Below are positions 1-7,356 of a DNA stretch of 14,369 nucleotides, one piece after another. Made by a program: the position numbers and the translations under genes. Under the pieces are notes generated by a model. That model saw nothing but the letters and a program-made list of their open reading frames with translations, did no database searches and was not told the DNA's origin. The DNA comes from Saprospiraceae bacterium. GTDB taxonomy: Bacteria; Bacteroidota; Bacteroidia; Chitinophagales; Saprospiraceae. How positions within the stretch are numbered: the stretch's first letter is position 1; every line of letters starts with the position of its first letter. Location of the stretch: positions 1 to 14,369 of the forward strand of contig JAHDBK010000035.1 in the NCBI GenBank assembly GCA_020630455.1, in the 5' to 3' direction.

Positions 1-55
1 GCTATAAAACTCTTATCTTGCGATATATTTTCAAATTATATAAAAATAATTCCTT

Positions 56-1294
56 ATGATAGTAGAAAAATCATTGAGTTCTAAGCAACTCGTTGCAATG
101 GAAGACAAATACGGTGCTCATAATTACCACCCATTAGAAGTCGTTTTGGATAGAGGAGAAGGAGTATATGTATGGGATGTGGAAGGAAAGAAATATTATG
201 ATTTCTTATCTGCTTATTCTGCCGTTAATCAAGGACATTGTCATCCTCATATTATCAATGCTTTAAAAGAACAAGCAGACAGATTGACCTTAACCTCTAG
301 AGCTTTTTATAATAGTGCTTTAGGAGTCTATGAAAAGTATATGTCTGATTATTTTGGATATGATAAAATATTACCTATTAATACTGGTGTAGAGGCGGTA
401 GAAACAGCCATCAAATTATGTAGAAAATGGGCGTATGAGGTCAAAAAAGTAGAAGAAAATAAAGCAGTAATTATTTTTGCGAGCGGCAATTTTCACGGTC
501 GTACATTGGGTGCAATATCAGCATCTGTTGACCCAGATAGTCGTGGCGGTTTTGGTCCTTATGTTCCTGGTTATGAGATTATAGATTATAATGATTTGGA
601 TGCATTAGAAAATGCCTTGAAATCTAATCCTAATATTGCAGGTTTTATGGTAGAGCCTATTCAAGGAGAAGCTGGAGTTTATGTACCAGATGACGGATAC
701 CTAAAAGGAGCTTATGATTTATGTCAACAATACAATGCTTTATTCATTGCTGACGAAGTGCAAACAGGTATCGCTAGAACAGGTAAACTCATTTGTTGTG
801 AACATGAAAATGTAAAGCCAGATATATTGGTATTGGGCAAAGCCTTATCAGGAGGAGTAATCCCTGTTTCAGCCGTTTTAGCTAACGATGAAATCATGTT
901 GTGTATTCGTCCTGGAGAACACGGTTCTACCTTTGGAGGAAATCCATTGGCCTGCAAAGTAGCAATAGCCGCTTTAGAAGTAGTTCAAAATGAAAACTTA
1001 GCAGAAAAAGCGGAATATTTAGGGAAGATTTTTAGAAATAGAATGAGTCAATTAGTAGAAAAATCTGATTGGGTTTCTTTAGTAAGAGGAAAAGGTTTAT
1101 TAAACGCTATAGTAATTAATGATAGTGAAACATCTAAAACCGCTTGGAATATTTGTGTCGCTTTACGTGATAATGGACTATTAGCAAAACCCACTCATGG
1201 AAATATCATTCGTTTCGCTCCACCTCTAGTAATGACCGAAGAACAATTGAACGAATGTTGTGATATTATTGAAAATACAATATTAAATTTTTAG
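56..1294 (+). CDS. rocD: Ornithine aminotransferase (ornithine--oxo-acid transaminase)
   Basis: A PLP-dependent class III aminotransferase that moves the delta-amino group of ornithine to 2-oxoglutarate, giving glutamate semialdehyde and linking arginine/ornithine breakdown to proline and glutamate. It should be cytosolic. The 412-residue length is normal for the family. The N-terminus carries the ornithine aminotransferase signature YGAHNYHPL (residues 19-27). The phosphate-binding turn is NTGVEAVETA (109-118), and FHGRT is at 147-151. E200 (EPIQGE), D233 (IADEVQTG, the residue contacting the PLP ring nitrogen) and the Schiff-base lysine K262 (LGKALSGG) are all present. The ATG at 56 keeps the full conserved N-terminus and follows an AT-rich leader with no Shine-Dalgarno sequence. 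A strong hairpin lies 10 bases after the stop, so the gene may be transcribed separately from yidD. No other arginine-catabolism gene is in the window. Confidence 0.95.
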   Translation: MIVEKSLSSKQLVAMEDKYGAHNYHPLEVVLDRGEGVYVWDVEGKKYYDFLSAYSAVNQGHCHPHIINALKEQADRLTLTSRAFYNSALGVYEKYMSDYFGYDKILPINTGVEAVETAIKLCRKWAYEVKKVEENKAVIIFASGNFHGRTLGAISASVDPDSRGGFGPYVPGYEIIDYNDLDALENALKSNPNIAGFMVEPIQGEAGVYVPDDGYLKGAYDLCQQYNALFIADEVQTGIARTGKLICCEHENVKPDILVLGKALSGGVIPVSAVLANDEIMLCIRPGEHGSTFGGNPLACKVAIAALEVVQNENLAEKAEYLGKIFRNRMSQLVEKSDWVSLVRGKGLLNAIVINDSETSKTAWNICVALRDNGLLAKPTHGNIIRFAPPLVMTEEQLNECCDIIENTILNF

Positions 1295-1304
1295 TATAAA
1301 ATAT

Positions 1305-1345
1305 TATAGCGTAATGAGTACTTTGTATGTGCTTATTACGCTATA
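1305..1345 (+). terminator. Hairpin after rocD, probable intrinsic terminator
   Basis: Bases 1305-1318 pair with 1332-1345. The core TATAGCGTAAT/ATTACGCTATA is a perfect 11-bp stem, continued by a G-T wobble and two more pairs, with a 13-base loop. A short TTTTG follows, so the U-tract is poor. The position, 10 bases past the rocD stop, suits a terminator or an mRNA 3-prime-end stabiliser. The ATG at 1314 that would open the longest yidD frame lies inside the left arm, which argues against that start. Confidence 0.55.
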
Positions 1346-1347
1346 TT

Positions 1348-1361
1348 TTGTACTTAGTACT
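1348..1361 (+). repeat. Two heptamers ending GTACT before yidD
   Basis: TTGTACT and TAGTACT stand head to tail and end six bases before the preferred yidD start at 1368. A further GAGTACT (1316-1322) lies in the upstream hairpin, out of register. Alone this would be weak, but longer arrays with the same unit form precede the next two genes. Confidence 0.45.
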
Positions 1362-1367
1362 CTTCTT

Positions 1368-1616
1368 ATGTATAATTTAATCAAGAAAATATATTTATTA
1401 CCTGTTTTATTGTATAGAACATTGATTTCGCCTATGACACCTGCTACTTGTAGGTACCATCCAACTTGTTCGAAATATATGATGGAAGCGGTAATGAAAT
1501 GGGGAATTTTTAAAGGAACATATTTAGGTATTAAAAGAATTTTGAGATGTCACCCTTGGGCAAAACACGAACATTTTGACCCTGTACCAGAACCACCTAA
1601 AAAGAAAAAAAGCTAA
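1368..1616 (+). CDS. yidD: Membrane protein insertion efficiency factor YidD
   Basis: A small membrane-associated protein of the YidD family (DUF37, 'haemolytic' domain), thought to help YidC insert inner-membrane proteins. From the ATG at 1368 the product is 82 residues, the usual family size. It opens MYNLIKKIYLLPVLLYR, an amphipathic N-terminal helix typical of YidD. It then carries the family signatures TCRYHPTCSKYM, with its two or three conserved cysteines, and IKRILRCHPWA. The tail ends in KKKK, a basic end common in the family. A longer reading from 1314 would add 18 residues, but that ATG sits in the hairpin after rocD and the extra codons are partly GTACT heptamers, so I reject it. 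YidD is often found beside rnpA and yidC; here it lies between rocD and thiL with no functional neighbour. It runs in the same direction as thiL, 50 bases upstream. Confidence 0.9.
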   Translation: MYNLIKKIYLLPVLLYRTLISPMTPATCRYHPTCSKYMMEAVMKWGIFKGTYLGIKRILRCHPWAKHEHFDPVPEPPKKKKS

Positions 1617-1623
1617 AAACACA

Positions 1624-1658
1624 AAGTACTCAGTACTCTCTACTCTGTACTCAATACT
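1624..1658 (+). repeat. Array of five tandem heptamers ending TACT, upstream of thiL
   Basis: Five uninterrupted 7-base units fill 1624-1658. All end in TACT and differ only in the first three bases (AAG, CAG, CTC, CTG, CAA). The array starts seven bases after the yidD stop and ends eight bases before the thiL ATG, so it occupies nearly the whole 50-base gap. The unit is degenerate and has no spacers, so this is not a CRISPR array. Degenerate heptanucleotide arrays are known between genes in filamentous cyanobacteria (STRR repeats); whether this family has been described in Bacteroidota I cannot say. Confidence 0.75.
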
Positions 1659-1666
1659 AATAAAAT

Positions 1667-2710
1667 ATGGAACAAAAAAGAACAGATGTCAATACGCTTG
1701 GAGAATTTGGATTGATTGAACATCTGACAGAACAATTTCCAATAAGACATATCTCTACTATAAAATCAATAGGAGATGATGCAGCAGTCATCAATTATAA
1801 AAATAAAGCGACTGTTGTTTCTACAGATATACTGACAGAAGGCATTCACTTTGATTTGATGTATACTCCTTTGAAGCATTTGGGCTATAAGTCAGTAGTG
1901 GTAAATTTGTCTGATATCTATGCTATGAATGCTATTCCCAAGCAGATTACAGTATCTTTAGCTATTTCAAATCGTTTTTCAGTGGAAGCATTAGAAGAAT
2001 TATACTCAGGTATCAGAGCCGCTTGTGATTATTACAATATAGATTTGATTGGAGGAGATACTACTTCTTCAAACAAAGGACTTTTTATGAGTATTACTGC
2101 AATTGGAGAAGGAGAAGTCAATAAATTGGCTTATAGGAATGGAGCTAAAGTAGGCGATATTCTTTGTGTAACGGGTGATTTGGGAGCAGCATACCTAGGC
2201 TTACAAATTTTAGAACGGGAAAAACAAATATATTTGTCCAATCCAGGAGTACAACCAGATTTGGGTAAAAACGATTATATTATTCATAGGCAATTGAAAC
2301 CAGAAGCTAGAAAAGATATGATTGAAAAATTCTTTCCCGAAGCACAATTGATTCCTACTTCTATGATTGACATTTCAGATGGATTGGCATCTGAATTATT
2401 TCATATTTGTAAACAATCTAAGGTCGGGGCTTTATTAGAAGAAAGCGGCATTCCTATTAGAAGCGATGTACAAAAACAGGCTATTGATTTCAAGTTAGAC
2501 CCTGCCACTTGTGCGCTAAGCGGAGGCGAAGATTATGAATTATTATTTACAATAAATCCGAATGATTTAGACAAGGTAAAATTCATGCCTGACATCTATA
2601 TTTGTGGAGAAATTAAAGAAGCATCTGAAGGAATTCAACTGAGAACTAAAGGGGGGAATTTACACCCATTAAAAGCTCAAGGTTGGGTACACTTTGGAGA
2701 TAATGGATAG
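1667..2710 (+). CDS. thiL: Thiamine-monophosphate kinase ThiL
   Basis: Phosphorylates thiamine monophosphate with ATP to give thiamine diphosphate, the last step of cofactor synthesis. It is cytosolic and belongs to the PurM/HypE/ThiL fold. The length (347 residues) is normal for Bacteroidota ThiL. Residues 9-17 (NTLGEFGLI) are the usual N-terminus. Metal- and nucleotide-binding motifs follow in order: IGDDAAVI (35-42), STDILTEGIHF (52-62), NLSDIYAMNA (80-89), IGGDTT (128-133), VTGDLG (168-173), DISDGLASEL (235-244) and GGEDYELLF (286-294). None is damaged. The ATG at 1667 comes eight bases after the heptamer array and has an A-rich leader (AATAAAAT) instead of a Shine-Dalgarno sequence. No other thiamine gene is nearby, and I see no TPP riboswitch in the 50-base upstream gap, which the repeat array almost fills. 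Confidence 0.95.
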   Translation: MEQKRTDVNTLGEFGLIEHLTEQFPIRHISTIKSIGDDAAVINYKNKATVVSTDILTEGIHFDLMYTPLKHLGYKSVVVNLSDIYAMNAIPKQITVSLAISNRFSVEALEELYSGIRAACDYYNIDLIGGDTTSSNKGLFMSITAIGEGEVNKLAYRNGAKVGDILCVTGDLGAAYLGLQILEREKQIYLSNPGVQPDLGKNDYIIHRQLKPEARKDMIEKFFPEAQLIPTSMIDISDGLASELFHICKQSKVGALLEESGIPIRSDVQKQAIDFKLDPATCALSGGEDYELLFTINPNDLDKVKFMPDIYICGEIKEASEGIQLRTKGGNLHPLKAQGWVHFGDNG

Positions 2711-2767
2711 TTTTAAAACAATAGACGGCAGACTTTACAAAAATCAATTTTAATAAAGAGATTTCTT

Positions 2768-2775
2768 TATATTTG
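2768..2775 (+). promoter_or_regulatory. Candidate Bacteroidota -7 promoter element upstream of the carboxylase
   Basis: TATATTTG matches the Bacteroidota primary sigma -7 consensus TAnnTTTG exactly, 63 bases before the preferred ATG at 2839. No good TTTG -33 box lies 17-23 bases upstream; only T-rich sequence around 2748-2751 is available. A weak AT-only hairpin (2753-2759 with 2764-2770) overlaps it. If used, transcription would start near 2782, so the heptamer array would form most of the 5-prime leader. Confidence 0.4.
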
Positions 2776-2785
2776 CTCATACATT

Positions 2786-2835
2786 GATAATTGAACACTC
2801 ATTAACTGATAACTTTTCACTGATAATTGAGTACT
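2786..2835 (+). repeat. Heptamer array directly upstream of the carboxylase start
   Basis: Read in sevens, the stretch is GATAATT, GAACACT, one extra base (C2800), ATTAACT, GATAACT, TTTCACT, GATAATT and GAGTACT. Five of the seven units end in ACT and the other two in ATT. The array ends three bases before the ATG at 2839. The last unit, GAGTACT, also occurs at 1316-1322, and its GTACT ending recurs in the arrays before yidD and thiL. The single-base slip at 2800 is the only break in register. Confidence 0.65.
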
Positions 2836-2838
2836 GAA

Positions 2839-4821
2839 ATGATAAAAACGATACTTATAGCCAACCGAGGAGAAATTGCATGTAGAATAATTCGCACTTG
2901 TAAAAAAATGGGAATAAAAAGCATTGCTGTTTTTTCTGATATTGATAAAAATGCATTACATGTACAAGAAGCAGATGGAGCAATTGGTATAGGAGGAAAT
3001 GAACCTGCTCAATCCTATTTGGATATTGATAAAATTATCAAGGCAGCTCATCAATCAGGGGCTGATGCCATTCACCCAGGCTATGGCTTTTTATCAGAAA
3101 ACGCCACATTTTCAAAAAAGTGTCAAAAAGAAAACATCATATTCATAGGTCCTCATCCCAAGGCGATTGAACAAATGGGTTCAAAATCATTGGCGAAAGC
3201 CATTATGCAAGAACATAATGTCCCTACTGTTCCAGGTTATCAAGGAGAAAACCAATCTAAAGATTACTTATATGAACAGGCTCTTCAAGTTGGATTTCCT
3301 TTGTTATTAAAAGCAACGGCAGGAGGCGGAGGCAAAGGAATGCGAATTGTTAATGAAGAAAAAGAACTCAAAAACGCCATTGATGCTGCTCAAAGAGAAG
3401 CTAAAAATGCTTTTGGAGATGATGAATTAATTATAGAACGTTATTTTCCTTCCGTTAGGCATATTGAATTTCAAATATTAGGTGACAAACACGGCAATTA
3501 CTTTCATCTTTTAGAAAGAGAATGTAGTATTCAAAGGCGTTATCAAAAAATAATTGAAGAATCTCCTTCTTCTGCCTTGGACAATGAATTGAGAAATCAA
3601 ATGGCAGAAGCCGCTGTACAAGCAGCCAAAGCTATTGAATATGATAATGCTGGTACGGTTGAATTTATTTTAGCCAATGATGGACAATTTTATTTTTTAG
3701 AAGTCAATACCAGACTTCAGGTAGAACATCCCGTTACTGAGGAAATTACAGGGCTTGATTTAGTTCAATTGCAAATTGAAGTCGCAGAAGGCAAAGAGTT
3801 GTCCTTAAAACAAGAAGACATTCGTGCCAATGGATATGCTGTAGAATGCAGACTATATGCGGAAGATGCAGAAAATGATTTCATGCCAGCAACAGGTACG
3901 ATTCTAAATTGGTCTTGCCCTAAAATGCAAGGCTTAAGAATAGAAACAGGTGTACAAAGCGGTTCACAAGTATCGGTCTTTTATGACCCGATGATTGCTA
4001 AAATAATTACTCATGCTCCTACTAGAGAAGAAGCTCATCGTAAAATGCACTTCGCTCTTGAACAAATCCAGTGTTTAGGTTTGACTACCAACCAAGATTT
4101 CTTGAAAGCATTATTTGAAAACGACCAATTTTTTGAAGGAAATTATGATACCCACTTCCTCAAAAATCATTTCAATTATAAAAAAGAAAGCATCAATCAA
4201 GATTCAGCACTAATTGCTTGCCTATTATATCGCTGGCAAAAAAGAGAAGCAAAAAGAACATTATTAAAAAACATGCCCTCAGCTTGGAGAAATAATTTCT
4301 ATCAAGCACAGCAAGAAACGTATACTATACTAGGCGAAGAATATACTATTCATTATAAATATTCTAATAATATTTTTAATATTCATATTAATAATAATGA
4401 ATATCAATGTGAGCTTTTAAATACTATTGATAATAATATTCAATTTATAATCAATGACAATAATCAAGAAATTATAAAGAATTCTCTTTATAATTTTAAT
4501 ATTTTTATTAATAATAAAAATGAATATTTTACACACAATATAGAAATGGGAAGTCAAGTACTTCGCCTTAAAAATCGATTCCCTGAAAAGGAAATAGCTC
4601 GAGAAAAAGGAACATACCAATCTCATATTCCCGCCCAAGTATTACAAGTACTGGTCAAAGAAGGAGACCGTATCAAAGAAGGTGATGCCTTAGTCATTTT
4701 AAGTTCCATGAAAATGGAAACTACTATTGAAGCAGATGTCAGTGGCACCGTCACCGAAGTATATGTAGCTGCCAATGAAAACATTGAAGCGGGTGTCTTA
4801 TTATTAAAAATAGAGGAATAA
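2839..4821 (+). CDS. Acyl-CoA carboxylase alpha subunit (biotin carboxylase + BCCP; methylcrotonyl/propionyl/acetyl-CoA type)
   Basis: Carboxylates biotin with ATP and bicarbonate and carries it on a swinging arm to a separate carboxyltransferase, which is not in this window. From the ATG at 2839 it is 660 residues. Biotin carboxylase spans roughly 1-445: IANRGEIACR (7-16), glycine-rich ATP loop KATAGGGGKGM (158-168), H208, K237 (RRYQKIIEE), E275, E288 and R292 (EVNTRLQVEHPVTE). A linker/BT-like region (about 450-590) leads to a C-terminal biotinyl domain (about 595-660) with the biotin lysine K625 in SSMKMET; many relatives have EAMKM. A TTG at 2827 would add four residues, but they come from the repeat array, so ATG is preferred. 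The linker 505-565 is rich in Asn/Ile at about 15% G+C, with a 40-residue-period duplication. The architecture fits MccA (leucine breakdown) or PccA; substrate cannot be settled without the beta subunit. Confidence 0.88.
   Translation: MIKTILIANRGEIACRIIRTCKKMGIKSIAVFSDIDKNALHVQEADGAIGIGGNEPAQSYLDIDKIIKAAHQSGADAIHPGYGFLSENATFSKKCQKENIIFIGPHPKAIEQMGSKSLAKAIMQEHNVPTVPGYQGENQSKDYLYEQALQVGFPLLLKATAGGGGKGMRIVNEEKELKNAIDAAQREAKNAFGDDELIIERYFPSVRHIEFQILGDKHGNYFHLLERECSIQRRYQKIIEESPSSALDNELRNQMAEAAVQAAKAIEYDNAGTVEFILANDGQFYFLEVNTRLQVEHPVTEEITGLDLVQLQIEVAEGKELSLKQEDIRANGYAVECRLYAEDAENDFMPATGTILNWSCPKMQGLRIETGVQSGSQVSVFYDPMIAKIITHAPTREEAHRKMHFALEQIQCLGLTTNQDFLKALFENDQFFEGNYDTHFLKNHFNYKKESINQDSALIACLLYRWQKREAKRTLLKNMPSAWRNNFYQAQQETYTILGEEYTIHYKYSNNIFNIHINNNEYQCELLNTIDNNIQFIINDNNQEIIKNSLYNFNIFINNKNEYFTHNIEMGSQVLRLKNRFPEKEIAREKGTYQSHIPAQVLQVLVKEGDRIKEGDALVILSSMKMETTIEADVSGTVTEVYVAANENIEAGVLLLKIEE
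4374..4527 (+). repeat. In-frame direct repeat of 120-base period inside the carboxylase linker
   Basis: Bases 4374-4404 and 4494-4527 are near copies. They begin with the same TTTTAAT, share ATTAATAATAA and end GAATAT, differing by two substitutions and a 3-base insertion. The offset is exactly 120 bases (40 codons), so the encoded peptides repeat as well: FNIHINNNEY and FNIFINNKNEY. The surrounding 120 bases (4381-4500) contain only about 15% G+C, against about one third for the window. Confidence 0.6.
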
Positions 4822-4830
4822 TAAAAAAAA

Positions 4831-7356
4831 TTAAGATTTACTATCAACAAAATACATCTTTACCAAACCTTTACCTTTTGCTTGGATTTCACCTCTATAT
4901 TCACAGTTGTATTGGTCTTTGACCAATTCATAGGTAGCATGGGAAATATTAATTTTTCCTGCTTGACTATTACTTTCCATTCTTGAAGCAATATTAACTG
5001 TATCGCCCCATATATCGTATTGAAATTTCTTGATGCCTACTATTCCTGCAATGACGGGTCCTGTATGTATGCCTATTCTAATTTCAAAGGTGTTTTCGCC
5101 TTTTCTTTTTCTTAAATCAAGCATGAAATCACGAATTTCTATTGCAGCATTCACAACGTCTTGTGGATGGGTTTGATTTTTGGTAGGAAGGCCACTAGCT
5201 GCCATATAAGCATCGCCAATGGTTTTAATTTTTTCAATTTTATACTTTTCTGTTATTTGGTCAAATGCTTTAAAACATTCGTTTATTTCTGCGACCAATT
5301 CTTTTGGAGACATGCGGCTAGCTGCTTGGGTAAATCCTTTAAAATCGGTAAAGAGAACGGTTACTTTTTCGTATTCTTTGGCTGCTGCCGAACCTTTTCG
5401 CTTGAGTTCTTGTGCCGTTTCATAAGGCAATATATTGAGCAATAGTTCGTCTGAACGTTTTTTCCCTTTATAAATAAAAAAGGATAAAAAACCAACCAAT
5501 AATAGTCCTATTCCACTCGAAAATAAAGCAATTCTTTGTTTACTTATATTGGCTTGTTGTTCTGCTATTTCTAAATCTTTAATAGCTTGTTCCTTGGCAA
5601 AGGATAAGCTATCTGCTAAATATTGTTTTTCATAATTATACTCGTATTCTTTTTGTAAAAGCAATCTTTGGTTTTCCTCATTTAATAAACTGTCTTTCAT
5701 TAAAATGTACATTTCATAATGATCAAATGCTTTTGATTTATTACCTAATTCCTTGTGAATTTTATAGAGTAATTCTGATGCATCTTTTATATGTTTAATA
5801 CTTTCTATTTTTTTAGCTAATGTAAGGCTTCGATTTGCATATTGTTGTGCTTTGGAGTAATTCTTTAATTCAAGATATAAATTACCAAGATGACGATAAG
5901 TAGAAGAAATATTTTTGATGTCATCAAAGTCTTGCTTTTCAATTAGTTCTAATGCTTTCAGAAGATATTCTTTAGCCTTATTATATTGTTTTAATTTTAT
6001 ATACTCATGACCTAAATTATTTAGACAAATAATTCTATTTATGTTGTCTTCAATTTTTTCGCTAATGGCTAAGGCTTCTTTATTATAATTAATGGCTTGT
6101 TCATGATTTTCTTCTTTGGAAGCAATAGTTCCAAGTCCTATAATTGCAAATGCGAGATTTTTTTCACCCAACTCACCTATTGCTTTTGAAGTATGAATAC
6201 TTTTATTGTAATATTCTATGGCTTTTTCATTAAAATTTTGTGAACTATAGTTGTTTCCAATATTTGCATAAAGTATAGCAATTTCATCTTCATTGCCAAT
6301 TTTTTCCATGATTTTTAATGCTTTAATATAATATTCATTTGCTTTTTTCAAATTGCTTAAATGTGTATAGACAGCACCTAGAGCTAGATAGCTTATGGAC
6401 ATGCCTTTTTCGTACCCCAGTTCTTTTTTAATCACTAAAGATTCATTATAATAATATATTGCTTTATCATATTCTTCTAGTCTAAGATGAGTATTACCTA
6501 TATTATTAAATTGTTTTGCCAATTCTTTTTTATTGTCCATTTTTTTATATAGTTCTATAGCCTTTATATGATATTCTAAAGCATTAGAATATTCACTATA
6601 TTGGTCATAAAAATTTGCTAAATTACCTAATGCAAGTCCTTTTTGATAATCATTATTATTTTCTTCTGCATTTTTTAGACATAGTAAACTATGTTTTAAA
6701 GCAAGTTCTTTATCATTCAATTTTCTATATAAATTACTTAAACGTAAGTGTAAATTAGCTACATTTGTATTTTTATCTTCATTAAATAAATCAAGAGCTT
6801 TTATATAATATATCTTTGCTTCTTCATATTTAGAAACAGCTATATAATTAGCCCCAATATCAGAATATGTATTAGCCAATCTCGGTTTACTTGCTAATTT
6901 ACCATAATCATTTATTAGTTGAAAAAGTATATCTAAAGCTTCTTGATTTTTTCCTTTTTCTTTAAAAACACCAGCCAACATACGTGAAGAAGTGTACAAC
7001 ATAGGGGTTGCATTATTTTTTTTAAATAATTCATTACTTCTTATAAAATATACCTCAGCAGTATCAAAGTTAGATTTAACATAATTGGCTACTCCAATAG
7101 AATAATTAAATTTTCCTTGAAATTCCCCAAAATTCAATTTATTAGAAAGGATAAGTCCTTTTTTTGCATAATATATCGTAGAATCAGGTGCCGTAGAAAC
7201 GAAACCGTCGAATGCCAATTTATCTAGTGACTGTAGCCTTATAGTATCATTTAACTGCTTATTATTCCACTCGTTTAAAAGTGAATCTTTATTGATGTTT
7301 TGACTAAAAACTTGATTTGAGATTAAAATTAATATAAGGAAAAGTAAGTGTTTCAT
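4831..7356 (-). CDS. Membrane-bound class III adenylate cyclase with periplasmic TPR sensor
   Basis: An 841-residue receptor-type cyclase, predicted to make cAMP from ATP in response to a signal or partner bound outside the inner membrane. Residues 1-18 or so are a signal peptide (MKHLLFLILILISNQVFSQ). About 12 TPR units of roughly 40 residues fill 80-560 (for example 282-312 and 484-514). A charged, probably coiled segment (560-607) leads to one membrane helix (609-629), basic on its cytoplasmic side (KGKKR), then the linker LLLNILPYETAQELK. The cyclase domain (665-841) has both metal aspartates, D671 (FTDFKGFT) and D715 (IGDAYM). K711 and D781 (YDIWGD) are the adenine-selecting pair, where guanylate cyclases have Glu/Cys. 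N788 and R792 (VNIASRM) are the transition-state residues. It should therefore be active and ATP-specific. The start is the only one that keeps the signal peptide. TPR-cyclase fusions are common in Bacteroidota; the ligand is unknown. Confidence 0.9.
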   Translation of the reverse strand: MKHLLFLILILISNQVFSQNINKDSLLNEWNNKQLNDTIRLQSLDKLAFDGFVSTAPDSTIYYAKKGLILSNKLNFGEFQGKFNYSIGVANYVKSNFDTAEVYFIRSNELFKKNNATPMLYTSSRMLAGVFKEKGKNQEALDILFQLINDYGKLASKPRLANTYSDIGANYIAVSKYEEAKIYYIKALDLFNEDKNTNVANLHLRLSNLYRKLNDKELALKHSLLCLKNAEENNNDYQKGLALGNLANFYDQYSEYSNALEYHIKAIELYKKMDNKKELAKQFNNIGNTHLRLEEYDKAIYYYNESLVIKKELGYEKGMSISYLALGAVYTHLSNLKKANEYYIKALKIMEKIGNEDEIAILYANIGNNYSSQNFNEKAIEYYNKSIHTSKAIGELGEKNLAFAIIGLGTIASKEENHEQAINYNKEALAISEKIEDNINRIICLNNLGHEYIKLKQYNKAKEYLLKALELIEKQDFDDIKNISSTYRHLGNLYLELKNYSKAQQYANRSLTLAKKIESIKHIKDASELLYKIHKELGNKSKAFDHYEMYILMKDSLLNEENQRLLLQKEYEYNYEKQYLADSLSFAKEQAIKDLEIAEQQANISKQRIALFSSGIGLLLVGFLSFFIYKGKKRSDELLLNILPYETAQELKRKGSAAAKEYEKVTVLFTDFKGFTQAASRMSPKELVAEINECFKAFDQITEKYKIEKIKTIGDAYMAASGLPTKNQTHPQDVVNAAIEIRDFMLDLRKRKGENTFEIRIGIHTGPVIAGIVGIKKFQYDIWGDTVNIASRMESNSQAGKINISHATYELVKDQYNCEYRGEIQAKGKGLVKMYFVDSKS

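Noticed and set aside
1314..1367. Longer yidD start at ATG 1314
   Set aside because: The ATG lies in the hairpin after rocD, the added codons are partly repeat-derived, and YidD proteins normally begin at the equivalent of 1368.
1624..1658. Possible CRISPR array
   Set aside because: The units are 7 bases long, contiguous and without spacers, and there are no cas genes.
2827..2838. TTG start giving four extra residues to the carboxylase
   Set aside because: The TTG lies in the heptamer array, and ATG 2839 opens directly on the conserved biotin carboxylase N-terminus.
4417..4638. Minus-strand open frame over the AT-rich carboxylase linker
   Set aside because: Long open frames arise easily in 15% G+C repetitive DNA if stop codons happen to be absent. 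The product is low-complexity Ile/Asn and lies opposite a real coding region.
5161..5445. Plus-strand open frames opposite the cyclase domain
   Set aside because: They are antisense to the conserved catalytic domain, and the cysteine- and phenylalanine-rich products match nothing I know.
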